The notes under the pieces were generated by a model. That model was not told the origin of the DNA, ran no database searches, and saw only the letters and a program-made list of their open reading frames with translations. A program made the position numbers and the translations under genes. A stretch of DNA of 64,000 bases, taken from contig CAWFPL010000004.1 in the NCBI GenBank assembly GCA_963817785.1, positions 168,389 to 232,388 of the forward strand. The letters are read 5' to 3'. Positions 24,721-33,246 of this stretch are shown here, in pieces (positions within the stretch are counted from its first letter, which is position 1; every line of letters starts with the position of its first letter). The stretch is from JAKALD01 sp963817785. Its GTDB lineage: Bacteria > Pseudomonadota > Gammaproteobacteria > Burkholderiales > SG8-39.

Positions 24721-25108
24721 TTAGAGCAAAGAGACCCAAGCGTGAATGATACAGTCGCTGGCCGCAAGTCCTCGCACGCAAAGTGAAATGTTGAAAGCGC
24801 GCCACTGGCTACGAACCAGGGGGTCGTGGGTTCGAATCCTGCCGGGCGCGCCAGAATTCCCTGTAGACATCAAGCGGTTGGAGCTCACCACTCCGGCCGC
24901 TTTTTGTTTCAGCATCACCAGTGCGGGACTTTTGCGGGACCCCGTCTGACTTGCCCGCTCCGCAGCTTCGATCAGGTTCGAGAGTTCGGCTGCGGAGTAG
25001 TGCGTCGTGATCCGCCCCGACTTGTGCCCGAGCAGGTCCTGGCGATCCTCGAAGGACACCCCTGCGGCGCGAAGCCTCCGGCCGAAGGTGTGCCTCTAAT
25101 TCCGCCGG
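24721..25108 (-). pseudogene. C-terminal remnant of a phage-type tyrosine integrase
   Basis: Read on the minus strand, the frame gives HTFGRRLRAAGVSFEDRQ, LLGHKSGRITTHYSAAEL and then a charged tail: the catalytic His-x-x-Arg box, the second His (LLGH) and the nucleophile Tyr (THY) of a tyrosine recombinase. The N-terminal two thirds are missing; the break lies exactly before HTF. The frame runs on through the tRNA-Arg fragment, typical of an integrase whose gene overlaps its attachment site. The expected site is this tRNA-Arg. Confidence 0.7.
24804..24853 (+). other. tRNA-Arg(ACG) 3' half, attachment-site remnant
   Basis: The sequence starts at the anticodon arm (ACTGG, loop with ACG, CCAG), continues through variable loop, T arm (GTGGG, TTCGAAT, CCTGC) and the 3' acceptor strand, and ends in CCA at 24851-24853. 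The D arm and the 5' acceptor strand are absent. This is the usual product of integration into the 3' half of a tRNA gene, so it marks a mobile-element boundary and is not a working tRNA. Confidence 0.75.
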
Positions 25109-25130
25109 CGGAATTATCGCCACACCTTCG
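25083..25130. repeat. 48-bp inverted repeat at an integrase-integrase junction
   Basis: The outer arms CGAAGGTGTG (25083-25092) and CACACCTTCG (25121-25130) flank a perfect 20-bp palindrome (25097-25116) with four unpaired bases on each side. Each outer arm encodes the HTF box of a different recombinase remnant, reading away from the centre. Confidence 0.75.
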
Positions 25131-25324
25131 TCGTGCGCCGCATCGTGCAGCGGCAGGCCCAGGGCGTGGATATCGATCAGGCCATGTTATCGCTGTCGAC
25201 CTACGTCGGGCACGCGATGGTGACCAACACCTATTGGTACCTCTCGGCGGTGCCGGAGCTGATGGCGCTGGCCGCCGGCCGGTTCGAGTCGCTCATGTCG
25301 AAGGCGGAGGCCGAAGATGCGTAA
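25118..25324 (+). pseudogene. C-terminal remnant of a second tyrosine recombinase (RIT ritB-like)
   Basis: 68 residues from RHTFVVRRIVQRQAQG to the stop, including YVGHAMVTNTYWYLS with the catalytic His and Tyr. The N-terminus is missing. The stop overlaps the start of the intact recombinase at 25317 by eight bases, the coupled arrangement known from RIT (recombinase-in-trio) elements and Tn554-type transposases. Probably the second gene of such a trio. Confidence 0.65.
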
Positions 25325-26330
25325 ATGCACCGCACCGAAGCCGCCGTCGTTCGCCGCGCTCGTCCAGCAGTTCTTCACCGAGTACCTGGTCGCGCAACGC
25401 GCGGTCAGCCCGCGCACGGTGGCTTGCTACCGCGATGCGCTGATGCTGTTCCTGGACTTCGCCAGCGGCAAGCTGGGCAAGGCACCCACGGCAATGCGGC
25501 TTGCGGACATCAAGCCCGATCTGATCCTGGCCTTCCTTGATCATCTGGAGCATGGTCGGAAGAACGCGGTTCGCAGCCGCAACCTGAGGCTTACCGCACT
25601 GCGCGCGTTCCTGAAGTTCGCCGGCCGGCGTGACGTGGCATCGCTGCACGATGTCGAGCGGGCGCTGGCGGTGCCGATGAAGCGCTTCGAGCGGCCGATG
25701 CTGGGCTTTCTCACCCGACCGGAGATGGTGGCAGTCCTCGGGCAACCGGAAGCGAGGTGGTCCTCGCAGCGCGACCATCTGCTGCTGGCCATGCTCTACA
25801 ACACAGGCGCCCGGGTCTCCGAGATCATCGGCGTGCGAGTGGTCGATGTAGTCCTGGACGGCTGCGCGTGTGTGCACCTGCACGGCAAGGGGCGCAAGCT
25901 GCGATCAATACCCCTGTGGGACACCACCGTCATTGGGGTCCGCGCGTGGTTGCGGCTGAATCCGACGCTGCGTGGGGACGCGGCGTTGCTGCCCAACCGC
26001 GATGGGCAGGCGATGTCCAGATCCAACGTCGCGCAGCGCCTGGACCTCGCTGTGATCCGGGCAGCCGCAGAGCAACCCAGCCTCCTCAAGAAGCGCGTCT
26101 CACCCCACACGCTGCGCCATACGAGCGCCATGCATCTGCTACAGTCGGGCGTGCCGTTCAACGTGATCGCCCTGTGGCTCGGGCACGAGAGCACAACGAC
26201 GACTCATCGCTACGTCGAGGCAGACCTCGCGATGAAGGAGAAGGCGCTCGCCCGGCTGGAAGCGCCCGACACCAAGATGCGTCGGTTCAGAGCACCGGAC
26301 TCGCTCATGCGATTCCTGCAAACGCTGTAA
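25317..26330 (+). CDS. tyrosine recombinase, third gene of a RIT-type trio
   Basis: 337 residues and apparently intact. An N-terminal SAM-like DNA-binding domain (VQQFFTEYLVAQRAVSPRTV...YRDALMLFLDFA) is followed by a catalytic domain with Arg in NTGARVSEIIG, HTLRHTSAMHLLQSG, LWLGHESTTTTHRYVEAD (His and the nucleophile Tyr). The start overlaps the preceding remnant's stop. Because the first two recombinases of the trio are lost or truncated, the element is probably immobile unless helped in trans. Confidence 0.8.
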   Translation: MRKCTAPKPPSFAALVQQFFTEYLVAQRAVSPRTVACYRDALMLFLDFASGKLGKAPTAMRLADIKPDLILAFLDHLEHGRKNAVRSRNLRLTALRAFLKFAGRRDVASLHDVERALAVPMKRFERPMLGFLTRPEMVAVLGQPEARWSSQRDHLLLAMLYNTGARVSEIIGVRVVDVVLDGCACVHLHGKGRKLRSIPLWDTTVIGVRAWLRLNPTLRGDAALLPNRDGQAMSRSNVAQRLDLAVIRAAAEQPSLLKKRVSPHTLRHTSAMHLLQSGVPFNVIALWLGHESTTTTHRYVEADLAMKEKALARLEAPDTKMRRFRAPDSLMRFLQTL

Positions 26331-26331
26331 C

Positions 26332-26425
26332 TATGCGTAGGCTTCACCGACTCAGATGGCTCTCCGCCATAGGGGCCGACGCTACCCGCCCCGATCACCT
26401 GCGCATAGTTGCGACCTGCGCATAG
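26332..26425. repeat. cluster of short repeats at a probable RIT end
   Basis: CTATGCGTAGG (26332-26342) is inverted, with one mismatch, to CCTGCGCATAG at 26398-26408, which is repeated directly at 26415-26425. Repeats of this kind just past the last recombinase gene fit the terminus of a RIT element. Confidence 0.45.
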
Positions 26426-26500
26426 GGGTCGATATCGGACTGTTCCGCCGCGGATGCTTTCGGTGCGCGTGCCACCCGGGTCTGATGCCTGCGGCGGTTG

Positions 26501-26693
26501 AATCACCAGCACACTGCGGCGCGAGCTACTCGGCCGATGGATGCGGGTGACGGGGTGGCTCTTCTTCGACGAGGAACACGCGAACGCCTCCACGAATACA
26601 GCGCGGGCGGACGCTCACGTTTGGCGCGCCACCGCGTGGGAGATTCACCCCATCACGGCGATCGAAGTACTACCGGCGAAGCCGACGGAGTAG
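26501..26693 (+). pseudogene. C-terminal fragment of a conserved hypothetical protein
   Basis: An open frame ends in RVTGWLFFDEEHA, then TAWEIHPITAIEV and a stop. This matches the C-terminus of a widespread secreted OB-fold-like bacterial protein (pattern RVSGWLxFDxEH...GTxWEIHPVTxIEV, from memory). The upstream part is absent, cut off near the RIT end, so this is a truncated leftover of the gene into which something inserted. Confidence 0.5.
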
Positions 26694-26749
26694 GTGCGTG
26701 CGAGCTGCTGCACACAGCGCCTAGGCCGCGAGAAGCTTCACCAATTGGG

Positions 26750-27098
26750 TCACAGGGCGCCGGTCTTCCACAACTGCCACAGCCGGAAGGTCATGGCGAT
26801 CCCGCTCCGGTTGCGGCCTTCGGGAGTGTTCGGAAACTTCGTCGGCAGGTTGAGGCGCTTGCGATACGTGGACACGAGACCGGGATGCAGGGTGCGCGCG
26901 CTGTAGCAGGATTTCTGGAGGTCCACGTGCGTTCCGGCGGATGCCGAGAGGCTTTCCCTTTGGGAGCTTGATGAATGCGGCGAGCTTCGGGAGGTCGTCG
27001 CGACTGCCTTTGTGCGAGACGATTTCTCGCGCCTTGATTAGACGCAGAATCCCCCTCGCCTGTATACGGACCGCGATAGAACGAACGATCTGAACCAC
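26750..27098 (-). pseudogene. unrecognised frameshifted coding remnant
   Basis: On the minus strand one frame reads KAREIVSHKGSRDDLPKLAA, and after a shift near 26920 another continues LVSTYRKRLNLPTKFPNTPE to a stop at 26750. Both stretches look like real protein, so a single broken gene is likely. No family recognised. The rest of 26331-27298 shows nothing convincing. Confidence 0.3.
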
Positions 27099-27298
27099 AG
27101 AAGACGGGAGGCAGCACCCTTCTCGAGAGAAGATGTGGATCGGACTTCGGGATCCAGAACGCGGTGATAAGAGCCAGAATCCGACGCTCCTTCCACACTA
27201 CGCCTAAGACTAGAATAGAGTCGGTTGGACCAAAAGATCCGGCTTCATCGCCAACGCAGGTGCCGATTTCACCTAACTGGCGATACGGGAGGTTAACG

Positions 27299-29269
27299 AT
27301 GACGCGCCTGCGTAGTCTCGCAGTGACTCTTCGTGCGGCGATCTTTCTCATCGCCGCGGCTTTCGCACCTGCCGTTACCTTCGCCAGTGACGTCCTCACA
27401 CTGGCGACCCCGGGAAAGCTGTATACCGCTGACGACCAGGCAATCCGCGAGTGGGCGTACGCAATCAGTGACCTGTCGAACAAGGAACTGGTCCCATCAG
27501 TCCAAGTGGTGGCGCCTGGAACATATAAGGAGCTGCTTCGCGCCGTCCGGCAGGGCACGCTTAAGGGCGCAATTGTGCCGCTCGATCTGATCGCCGACGA
27601 GTTGAATGACCCGTTCTACAGGTACTCGGACGTTCCTGGTCTGAGCCTGAGCTACGCTGCGGCTCGACGCGTAGACGGAATCATGAAGCCGCAGCTCGTC
27701 GAGCGCGGGAAGGGGATCGTCCCGATCTTCACGGTGCCGCTGTCGCCTTGGGGCATTTTCTCGCGCGAGCCCCTCAAGTCGCTGCACGATCTGGCGGGCA
27801 AGCGTTTGGCAACCCTTGATGGAAGGGCAAAGTGGTTCGCCGACTATTTCCACGCAATCCTCGTTTCAGAGTCTTGGGAGGGCCTTCGATCCAGCGTCGA
27901 ACGCCACTCCGCTGATGTACTGCTCCCTCCGCCGCTGATAGCAAACTACCTAAAACGCTCCGACCTGGAGGGCTTCAAGTACTTTTATCCGGTGAAGGTC
28001 TTCATCCCCAGGCGCGTTGCGATCATCAATTTCAAGTACCTGCGGAGCCTCGATGCCAAGGAGAGGAGCTACATAAACATACCCGCCTATTACGTGGAGC
28101 GTGACGCCTGGAAGGATACGCAGGCGCGCGCGTCCGCGGCCATGCGGTTGCTGAAGGAATACGGCATTGGAGTCGAGGAAAACATCCAGATGGAGGACGA
28201 TGCCCACCAGCTCGCTCAATCGCTGCTGGAAAACACTTTCCCGGCGATACGCCACGTCCTTGATCATAGCAAGTACGCCGATCCTCCCTCGCGGGGATGC
28301 AGGTTCATACCCGTATTCTTCGCGACGGACCGTTCACAGAACAGCGTGAGCGCAGGGATGCCGCTGTTCGGCTACTCGTTAAGTACGAAGAACACATATG
28401 GCCGCGTGGATGTTGCGATGCCGTGGCCCAGGACCGCCAACATTCCGGGCGGCAATCAGTGCGCCAGTAAGCCTTCGCAGGATTCATTCATAGCTCATGT
28501 CACAAAGCTTCCGGAACGGAAGTTCGTCGCCGACGTGAAAACGGCCTACGCGCAGGCGAAAGCGGCCGGGAACGCCGAGGGACCCGTGCTCTACATTCAT
28601 GGCTTCGCGAACACGTTTGCCGAGGCCGCATTGACCACCGCGGACCTCTCCGAAAAGCTCGACAAGAAGAGCCCAGTCGGGCTGCTATTTTCGTGGCCGA
28701 GCGAAGGCCACGTGCTCAGCTACATTGGCGACGAAGAACGGGTGGAGAAAGCTTTGCAGCCACTGAGCAATGCGATGACGCAGATCGAGAAGGGCGTTGG
28801 CAAGATAGACGTCGTGGCGCATAGCATGGGGAATCGCGCCCTGCTGGGAGCTCTTGCGAAGCTCTCGCCCATGGAGCTCAGGGGCGTAGAAGACATCGGA
28901 TTCTTCGCGCCGGATGCTTCTGACCAGCTGTTTGATCAGGCTCGAGCTTCCCTAAGGAAAATTGGCGGCGTGAGCAGCGTCTACGCCTCCGACAATGATG
29001 CCGCTCTTCTCGTTTCGTCGCTCAAGCACGTCGGCGAGCCACGGGTGGGCCTACTGCCGCTCATCGGTGCGCCTATGGACGTTTCTCCGGCCGACCTCAT
29101 CGACGTGTCCGAAGAGAACAGCAGCCTTCTCGGACACTCCTATGACGTGATCGAGCCCGTTGTTGCCGATGACATGAGATTGCTCTTTCATAAAAATGAG
29201 CGAGCATCCCAGCGTCACCTTTACCCAAAATACCGCTCGGGCCGTCTCGTTTACGTGTTCCGTGAGTAG
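27299..29269 (+). CDS. secreted TRAP-receptor-like / DUF900 hydrolase fusion
   Basis: 656 residues from ATG 27299 (GGGAGG seven bases upstream; an upstream in-frame start at 27164 would bury the signal). A signal peptide (SLAVTLRAAIFLIAAAFAPA, probable cut after ~29) is followed by ~310 residues like DctP-type TRAP receptors (SPWGIFSREPLKSLHDLAGK). The C-terminal third is a DUF900-type alpha/beta hydrolase: VFFATDRSQ, LYIHGFANTF and AHSMGN with nucleophile S509. No TRAP permease genes are nearby. The fusion suggests a periplasmic enzyme that binds a carboxylate-like substrate and hydrolyses an ester; the substrate is unknown. Confidence 0.75.
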   Translation: MTRLRSLAVTLRAAIFLIAAAFAPAVTFASDVLTLATPGKLYTADDQAIREWAYAISDLSNKELVPSVQVVAPGTYKELLRAVRQGTLKGAIVPLDLIADELNDPFYRYSDVPGLSLSYAAARRVDGIMKPQLVERGKGIVPIFTVPLSPWGIFSREPLKSLHDLAGKRLATLDGRAKWFADYFHAILVSESWEGLRSSVERHSADVLLPPPLIANYLKRSDLEGFKYFYPVKVFIPRRVAIINFKYLRSLDAKERSYINIPAYYVERDAWKDTQARASAAMRLLKEYGIGVEENIQMEDDAHQLAQSLLENTFPAIRHVLDHSKYADPPSRGCRFIPVFFATDRSQNSVSAGMPLFGYSLSTKNTYGRVDVAMPWPRTANIPGGNQCASKPSQDSFIAHVTKLPERKFVADVKTAYAQAKAAGNAEGPVLYIHGFANTFAEAALTTADLSEKLDKKSPVGLLFSWPSEGHVLSYIGDEERVEKALQPLSNAMTQIEKGVGKIDVVAHSMGNRALLGALAKLSPMELRGVEDIGFFAPDASDQLFDQARASLRKIGGVSSVYASDNDAALLVSSLKHVGEPRVGLLPLIGAPMDVSPADLIDVSEENSSLLGHSYDVIEPVVADDMRLLFHKNERASQRHLYPKYRSGRLVYVFRE

Positions 29270-29551
29270 GCTGGCGGGATAAGTAGGCGCAAGCAGCGTG
29301 CAGGCTGCCGCACTCACCTACGCATGCGCGATGCCTCCAAGCCCCTTGCCGGTGGGGTGCTCCCGGGGCGGAGGGCCATCGCAGATGGGTAAAGCCCCGC
29401 CAGGTGCGTGCGGGGAGCCGCGTTGCGCCGCAGCGAAGCCGCTGCCGTGGCGTTAGGTGAGCGGCCGGACAGGCCCTTGCGAGGGCTCGCAAGATGCGCC
29501 TACGCTATCGAGCCGGTGCGCATCAGTCCCTTGTCCAAGTGGAGGTCAGAC

Positions 29552-29989
29552 ATGGCTACGCGTCAAAGCATGTTCGAGGAATGGTCGCCGGGCGTCTTGA
29601 GCCTGCTGCGGATCGTGTCGGGACTGCTGTTCATCCCTCACGGCACTGCGAAGCTGCTTCATATGCCGCACGTGGCAATGTTTGACCACTTGCCGCTGAT
29701 GTCCCTCCTGGGCCTGCAGGGCGTGATCGAGATCGTGGGCGGAGTGCTCCTGACGGTTGGCTTATTCAGCCGCCCTGTCGCGTTCGTTTTGTCGGGCGAC
29801 ATGGCCGTCGCCTATTTTATGGCGCACTGGCCGAAGAGCTGGCTGCCCATCCTGAACGGCGGTGACCTTGCCGTGCTGTTCTGCTTCGCGTTCCTTTACC
29901 TGTGGGTCGCGGGCCCGGGACCCTGGAGCGTCGACGCTCTCATTCACAAGGGCACGCACGCGCCGCAGGCATCGCGACCGGCGGGATGA
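29552..29989 (+). CDS. DoxX family membrane protein
   Basis: 145 residues from ATG 29552 (GGAGG at 29541-29545). Four hydrophobic helices and the DoxX pattern LLRIVSGLLFIPHGTAKLL, LGLQGVIEIVGGVLLTVGLF and GGDLAVLFCFAFLYLWVAGP. DoxX-type proteins are inner-membrane proteins linked to thiosulfate:quinone oxidation or oxidative-stress responses; the exact role of this subgroup is unclear. It is a single gene with a terminator 150 bases downstream. Confidence 0.8.
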   Translation: MATRQSMFEEWSPGVLSLLRIVSGLLFIPHGTAKLLHMPHVAMFDHLPLMSLLGLQGVIEIVGGVLLTVGLFSRPVAFVLSGDMAVAYFMAHWPKSWLPILNGGDLAVLFCFAFLYLWVAGPGPWSVDALIHKGTHAPQASRPAG

Positions 29990-30138
29990 AACAGCGTGCA
30001 ACGCGGCGCTGCATTCATCCGCAGCTGCGCGCTGTTCTTAAACACCTCCGCGGTAAGGGTCCGCGGAAAGAGGGGCGTCGGGGCCGACGACCCGCCCGGC
30101 GCATGCAGGAGTCGCGTAGGGCCGTCCTGAGCGCAAGG

Positions 30139-30179
30139 AAAAAGCCCGGGCGGGTCTTTCTCCCGCAACCGGGCTTTTT
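30139..30179 (+). terminator. Rho-independent terminator
   Basis: AAAAAGCCCGG pairs with CCGGGCTTTTT around a GC-rich loop that can itself pair (GCGGG/CCCGC-type). It follows the DoxX gene and probably works in both directions. Confidence 0.75.
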
Positions 30180-30423
30180 CGTCTCCAGGGGAAGGAGGAG
30201 GGAACCGGAGACGGCTGTCATGATGGCGAGTGTGCCGGCCGGAAGGCGAGGCCAGATTTCACGACCGGCAACAACTACCAGACAGCGGGGGAGACCGGAG
30301 TGCCCATAGGCGAGACTGCCGACGCGGGGAGCCTGTGCGGTCTGCTGGTGCCAAGCCTAGTGCCAAATCCAGTGCCAAATTCGGGGATTCGAGGGGACTG
30401 TAGGGGCTTTCGATAGACGCCGT
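30180..30423. other. no gene seen
   Basis: Between the DoxX terminator and the IS21 element I see only a repeated GTGCCAAG/GTGCCAAA phrase (about 30350-30380) and no supportable coding frame on either strand. Confidence 0.4.
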
Positions 30424-31802
30424 CACTCTATTGCCGCGCGTCAATCAGGATGAGAGTAGCGCGTCAATGAGGATGAGAAGGATCGCGGGGGCGGGAGGGG
30501 GCCGGGCGTAGCCCGGGGCCCTCCCGCCCCCGCGCGCACCGGGCGGTCGGCCCTGCAGGGGCCGCCTCGTCGGTGATCGCGGTGGATCGGGTATGGAGGC
30601 AGGTATCTCGAACCTTCGAGGACCTGCGCCCGTGCCCGGACGACACATCAACGATCACCAGATGAGGTTGTATATGAAGCTCAGGTTGTCCGAAGGATTA
30701 CCGGTAGCGGCCGCCAAGGCCGGGATCAGCGTCGCTACGGCGTATCGCATTGAGCAGGATCCGCGCCTGCCGTCGCAGAAGAAGGAGCCGCGCGGCCGGC
30801 GCCGGCCAGATCCGCTGGCCGAGGTCTTCGATGCCGAAGTCATTCCACTTCTGAAGGCGGCGCCCGGGCTGCGGCCGATCGCGATCTTCGAGGAGATGAC
30901 GCGGCGCCATCCCCAGATGTCGCGCAGTGTTCGCCGAACGCTGGAGCGGCGCATTCGGGCCTGGCGTGCCCTCCACGGCAAGGAACGCGACGTGATCTTT
31001 CGCCAGATGCACGAGCCCGGCCGGATGGGGCTGTCGGATTTCACCGAGATGGGCGATTTGAACATCACCGTGACCGGCGTACCGCTGGCGCATCGCCTCT
31101 ACCATTTCCGGCTCGCCTGCTCGGGCTTCGAGCACGCGCACGTCATCCTGGGCGGCGAGGAGCTACGTGGCCGCTGGCCGAGGGGCTGCAGAACGCGCTG
31201 TGGGCCCTGGGCGGAGCTCCTCGCGAGCACCGCAGCGACAGCCTGTCGGCGGCGTTCCCCAATCTGGATCGCCAGGCGCGCGAGGACCTGACCAAGCGCT
31301 ACGACGTTCTATGTGCTCACTACGGAATGGAGCCGACCCGCAACAACCTCGGGTTGGCGCACGAGAACGGCGCGATCGAGGGCCCTCACGGACATCTGAA
31401 GAGCGCGATCCGCGATGCGCTGTTGCTGCGCAGCAGCATCGACTTTGCCGACCTGTTTGCCTACCGCTGCTTCGTCGACGAGATCGTCAGCCGTCACAAC
31501 GCGCGCAACGCCAAACGCATCGAGGCCGAGCGCGCAGCGCTTCAGCCACTGCCCGATACCCGCACCTGTGACTATGAGCAGACGCGCGTCTACGTGACCT
31601 CCTCCTGCGGTTTCACGTTGCGCAAGGTGTTCTACACCGTGGCCTCGCGCCTGATCGGGCATCGGCTGCGGGTGCAGTTGTATGACGACCGGCTGGACCT
31701 GCTACTGGGCGGCACGCCCTTATTGAGTATTTCCTAACCTCGTGACAACCGAATTGTTCCTCATGCGTTACTCGGGTGTTGGCATAACATCGGAGTTTGC
31801 GC

Positions 31803-32291
31803 ATGAAGACGAAGAACAAAATCGATGCCGGGGCGAAGCGCCGGGTGCGGGCGGCGCGGCTGCTTCAGGCCGGTCACGCTCCCGCGCAGGTGGCTGCTAT
31901 GGTGGGCGCGCCGCGCCAGACGGTATACCGCTGGAAGGGCGTGCTGGAGTCCGAGGGAATCGATGCGCTTCGGAGCGTGAGCAAGGGCGGGCGTCCCGCC
32001 CGACTCGGTGCCGAGGAACTGTCCAAGCTGCAAGTAGCTTTGCTCGAAGGCCCGACGGCGCACGGCTTTGGCACGTCGCTCTGGACGATCAAGCGGGTGC
32101 GCGTGTTTATCGAGCGGCGCTTCGGCGTTCACTACAGCGAGGTTCATGTCTGGCGGTTGCTCGGGCAGTTGGGCTTCTCCAGCCAGAAGCCCGATCGGCG
32201 TGCGCTGGAGCGCGATGATGTGGCCATCGAGCATTGGAAGCGGCACACCTTGCCCGGGCTTAAAAAAAAGCCCGCCGCGAGGACCGGCTGA
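31803..32291 (+). CDS. IS630 transposase OrfA
   Basis: 162 residues: helix-turn-helix domains (APAQVAAMVGAPRQTVYRWK and a winged-helix-like second half with WTIKRVRVFIERRFGVHYSE). The ATG is preferred over TTG 31797. The frame ends just after an A8 run at 32262-32269. A AAA AAG (32264-32270) is the classical -1 slippery heptamer and would join this frame to OrfB. OrfA alone would bind the IS ends but lack catalysis. Confidence 0.8.
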   Translation: MKTKNKIDAGAKRRVRAARLLQAGHAPAQVAAMVGAPRQTVYRWKGVLESEGIDALRSVSKGGRPARLGAEELSKLQVALLEGPTAHGFGTSLWTIKRVRVFIERRFGVHYSEVHVWRLLGQLGFSSQKPDRRALERDDVAIEHWKRHTLPGLKKKPAARTG

Positions 32292-32800
32292 TCGTCTTCA
32301 TCGACGAATCGGGCCTGTCGCAGCGCCCCACGCGGGTGCGCACCTGGGCGGTGAGAGGCGAGACTCCGGTGCTCCAGTTCTGCTTCAACTGGGACCACGT
32401 CTCGGTGATCGCCGGAATGCACTATCGCGGCGTGTGCTTTCGGCTTCACGAAGGCTCGGTCAAGAAAGAGCAGGTCCTCGAGTTCCTCAAGGCGCTCAAA
32501 GCCCACTATCGCCGCCGGCTTCTCATCTTGTGGGATGGAGGCAGACCTCACCGCAGTCGCTTGGTGCGCGACTACGTGGACTCGACCGACGGCGACATCC
32601 AGCTCGAGTTCCTGCCCGGCTACGCCCCGGAACTCAACCCCGTGGAGTACCTCTGGGCTTGGCTCAAGCGCCATGCGCTGGCGAACTTCTGCCCCGAGAC
32701 CTTGAGCGAACTCCAGCACGCCGCTCGCGGCAAGCTGAAATCCGCCCAACGGCGCTCCGCCATCATCGCCTCCTGCTGGGAACAGGCTCAACTGTTCTAA
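32264..32800 (+). CDS. IS630 transposase OrfB (DDE domain, made by -1 frameshift)
   Basis: In the -1 frame after the slippery site the product continues with RLIVFIDESGLSQRPTRVRT, then LLILWDGGRPHRS and PGYAPELNPVEYLWAWLKRH, giving the D...D...E catalytic triad of the IS630/Tc1 type. It has no independent start with an RBS, and the frame is closed upstream by TAA just before the slippage site, so synthesis needs frameshifting. The element looks intact. Confidence 0.75.
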   Translation, partial: KKARREDRLIVFIDESGLSQRPTRVRTWAVRGETPVLQFCFNWDHVSVIAGMHYRGVCFRLHEGSVKKEQVLEFLKALKAHYRRRLLILWDGGRPHRSRLVRDYVDSTDGDIQLEFLPGYAPELNPVEYLWAWLKRHALANFCPETLSELQHAARGKLKSAQRRSAIIASCWEQAQLF

Positions 32801-33246
32801 TGTCATGCGGTTAGGTAATACTCAATAATGACACCGGAGCGCGGTCGCCCCGGCCCCAACGGCAAGCACGGCCACGTTGTCGACTACCGCCACGTCATTC
32901 ATGCGCTGCGGCGCAAGCCGATGGCCCTTCTAAGCCTGGCGTACCGCGATCAGCTCTTCCCGCGCGAGGCGTATCGGCTCACCTTCGAGCGCTTGCGCGA
33001 TCAGCTTGCGCCGCGCGCGGCCTGCAAGCTGATGGTCGAGCTGCTGAGCCTGGCGCACGAGCGCTCCTGCGAAGCGCAGCTGGCCCAGGTGCTGACCGAG
33101 GACCTGGCCCTTCGCCGGTTGCCCGACCTGGCCGCGCTGCGGGCCCGCTTCTCCCCCGATCCGGCCCGCCTGCCGCAGGTGTGCGTGCAGCTCGCCCCGC
33201 TGAGCGATTACGAGGCGTTGATCCACTTCGAGATGGGAGTCCAGGC

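Larger units (their letters stand above)
31723..32825 (+). mobile_element. IS630-family element nested in istA
   Basis: TA duplications at 31721-31722 and 32826-32827 bound the element. Terminal inverted repeats of about 26 bp begin TTGAGTATTTCCTAACC on the left and TTGAGTATTACCTAACC (inverted) on the right. It inserted into the IS21 istA gene, so it is the younger of the two. Confidence 0.85.

Noticed and set aside
24804..24853. Functional tRNA-Arg gene
   Set aside because: The 5' acceptor strand and D arm are missing; upstream sequence does not pair with the acceptor strand.
24809..25123. Minus-strand frame of 104 codons beginning near the 25.1 kb palindrome
   Set aside because: It is a shadow of the integrase frame. 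The recognisable tyrosine-recombinase residues are in the other minus-strand frame.
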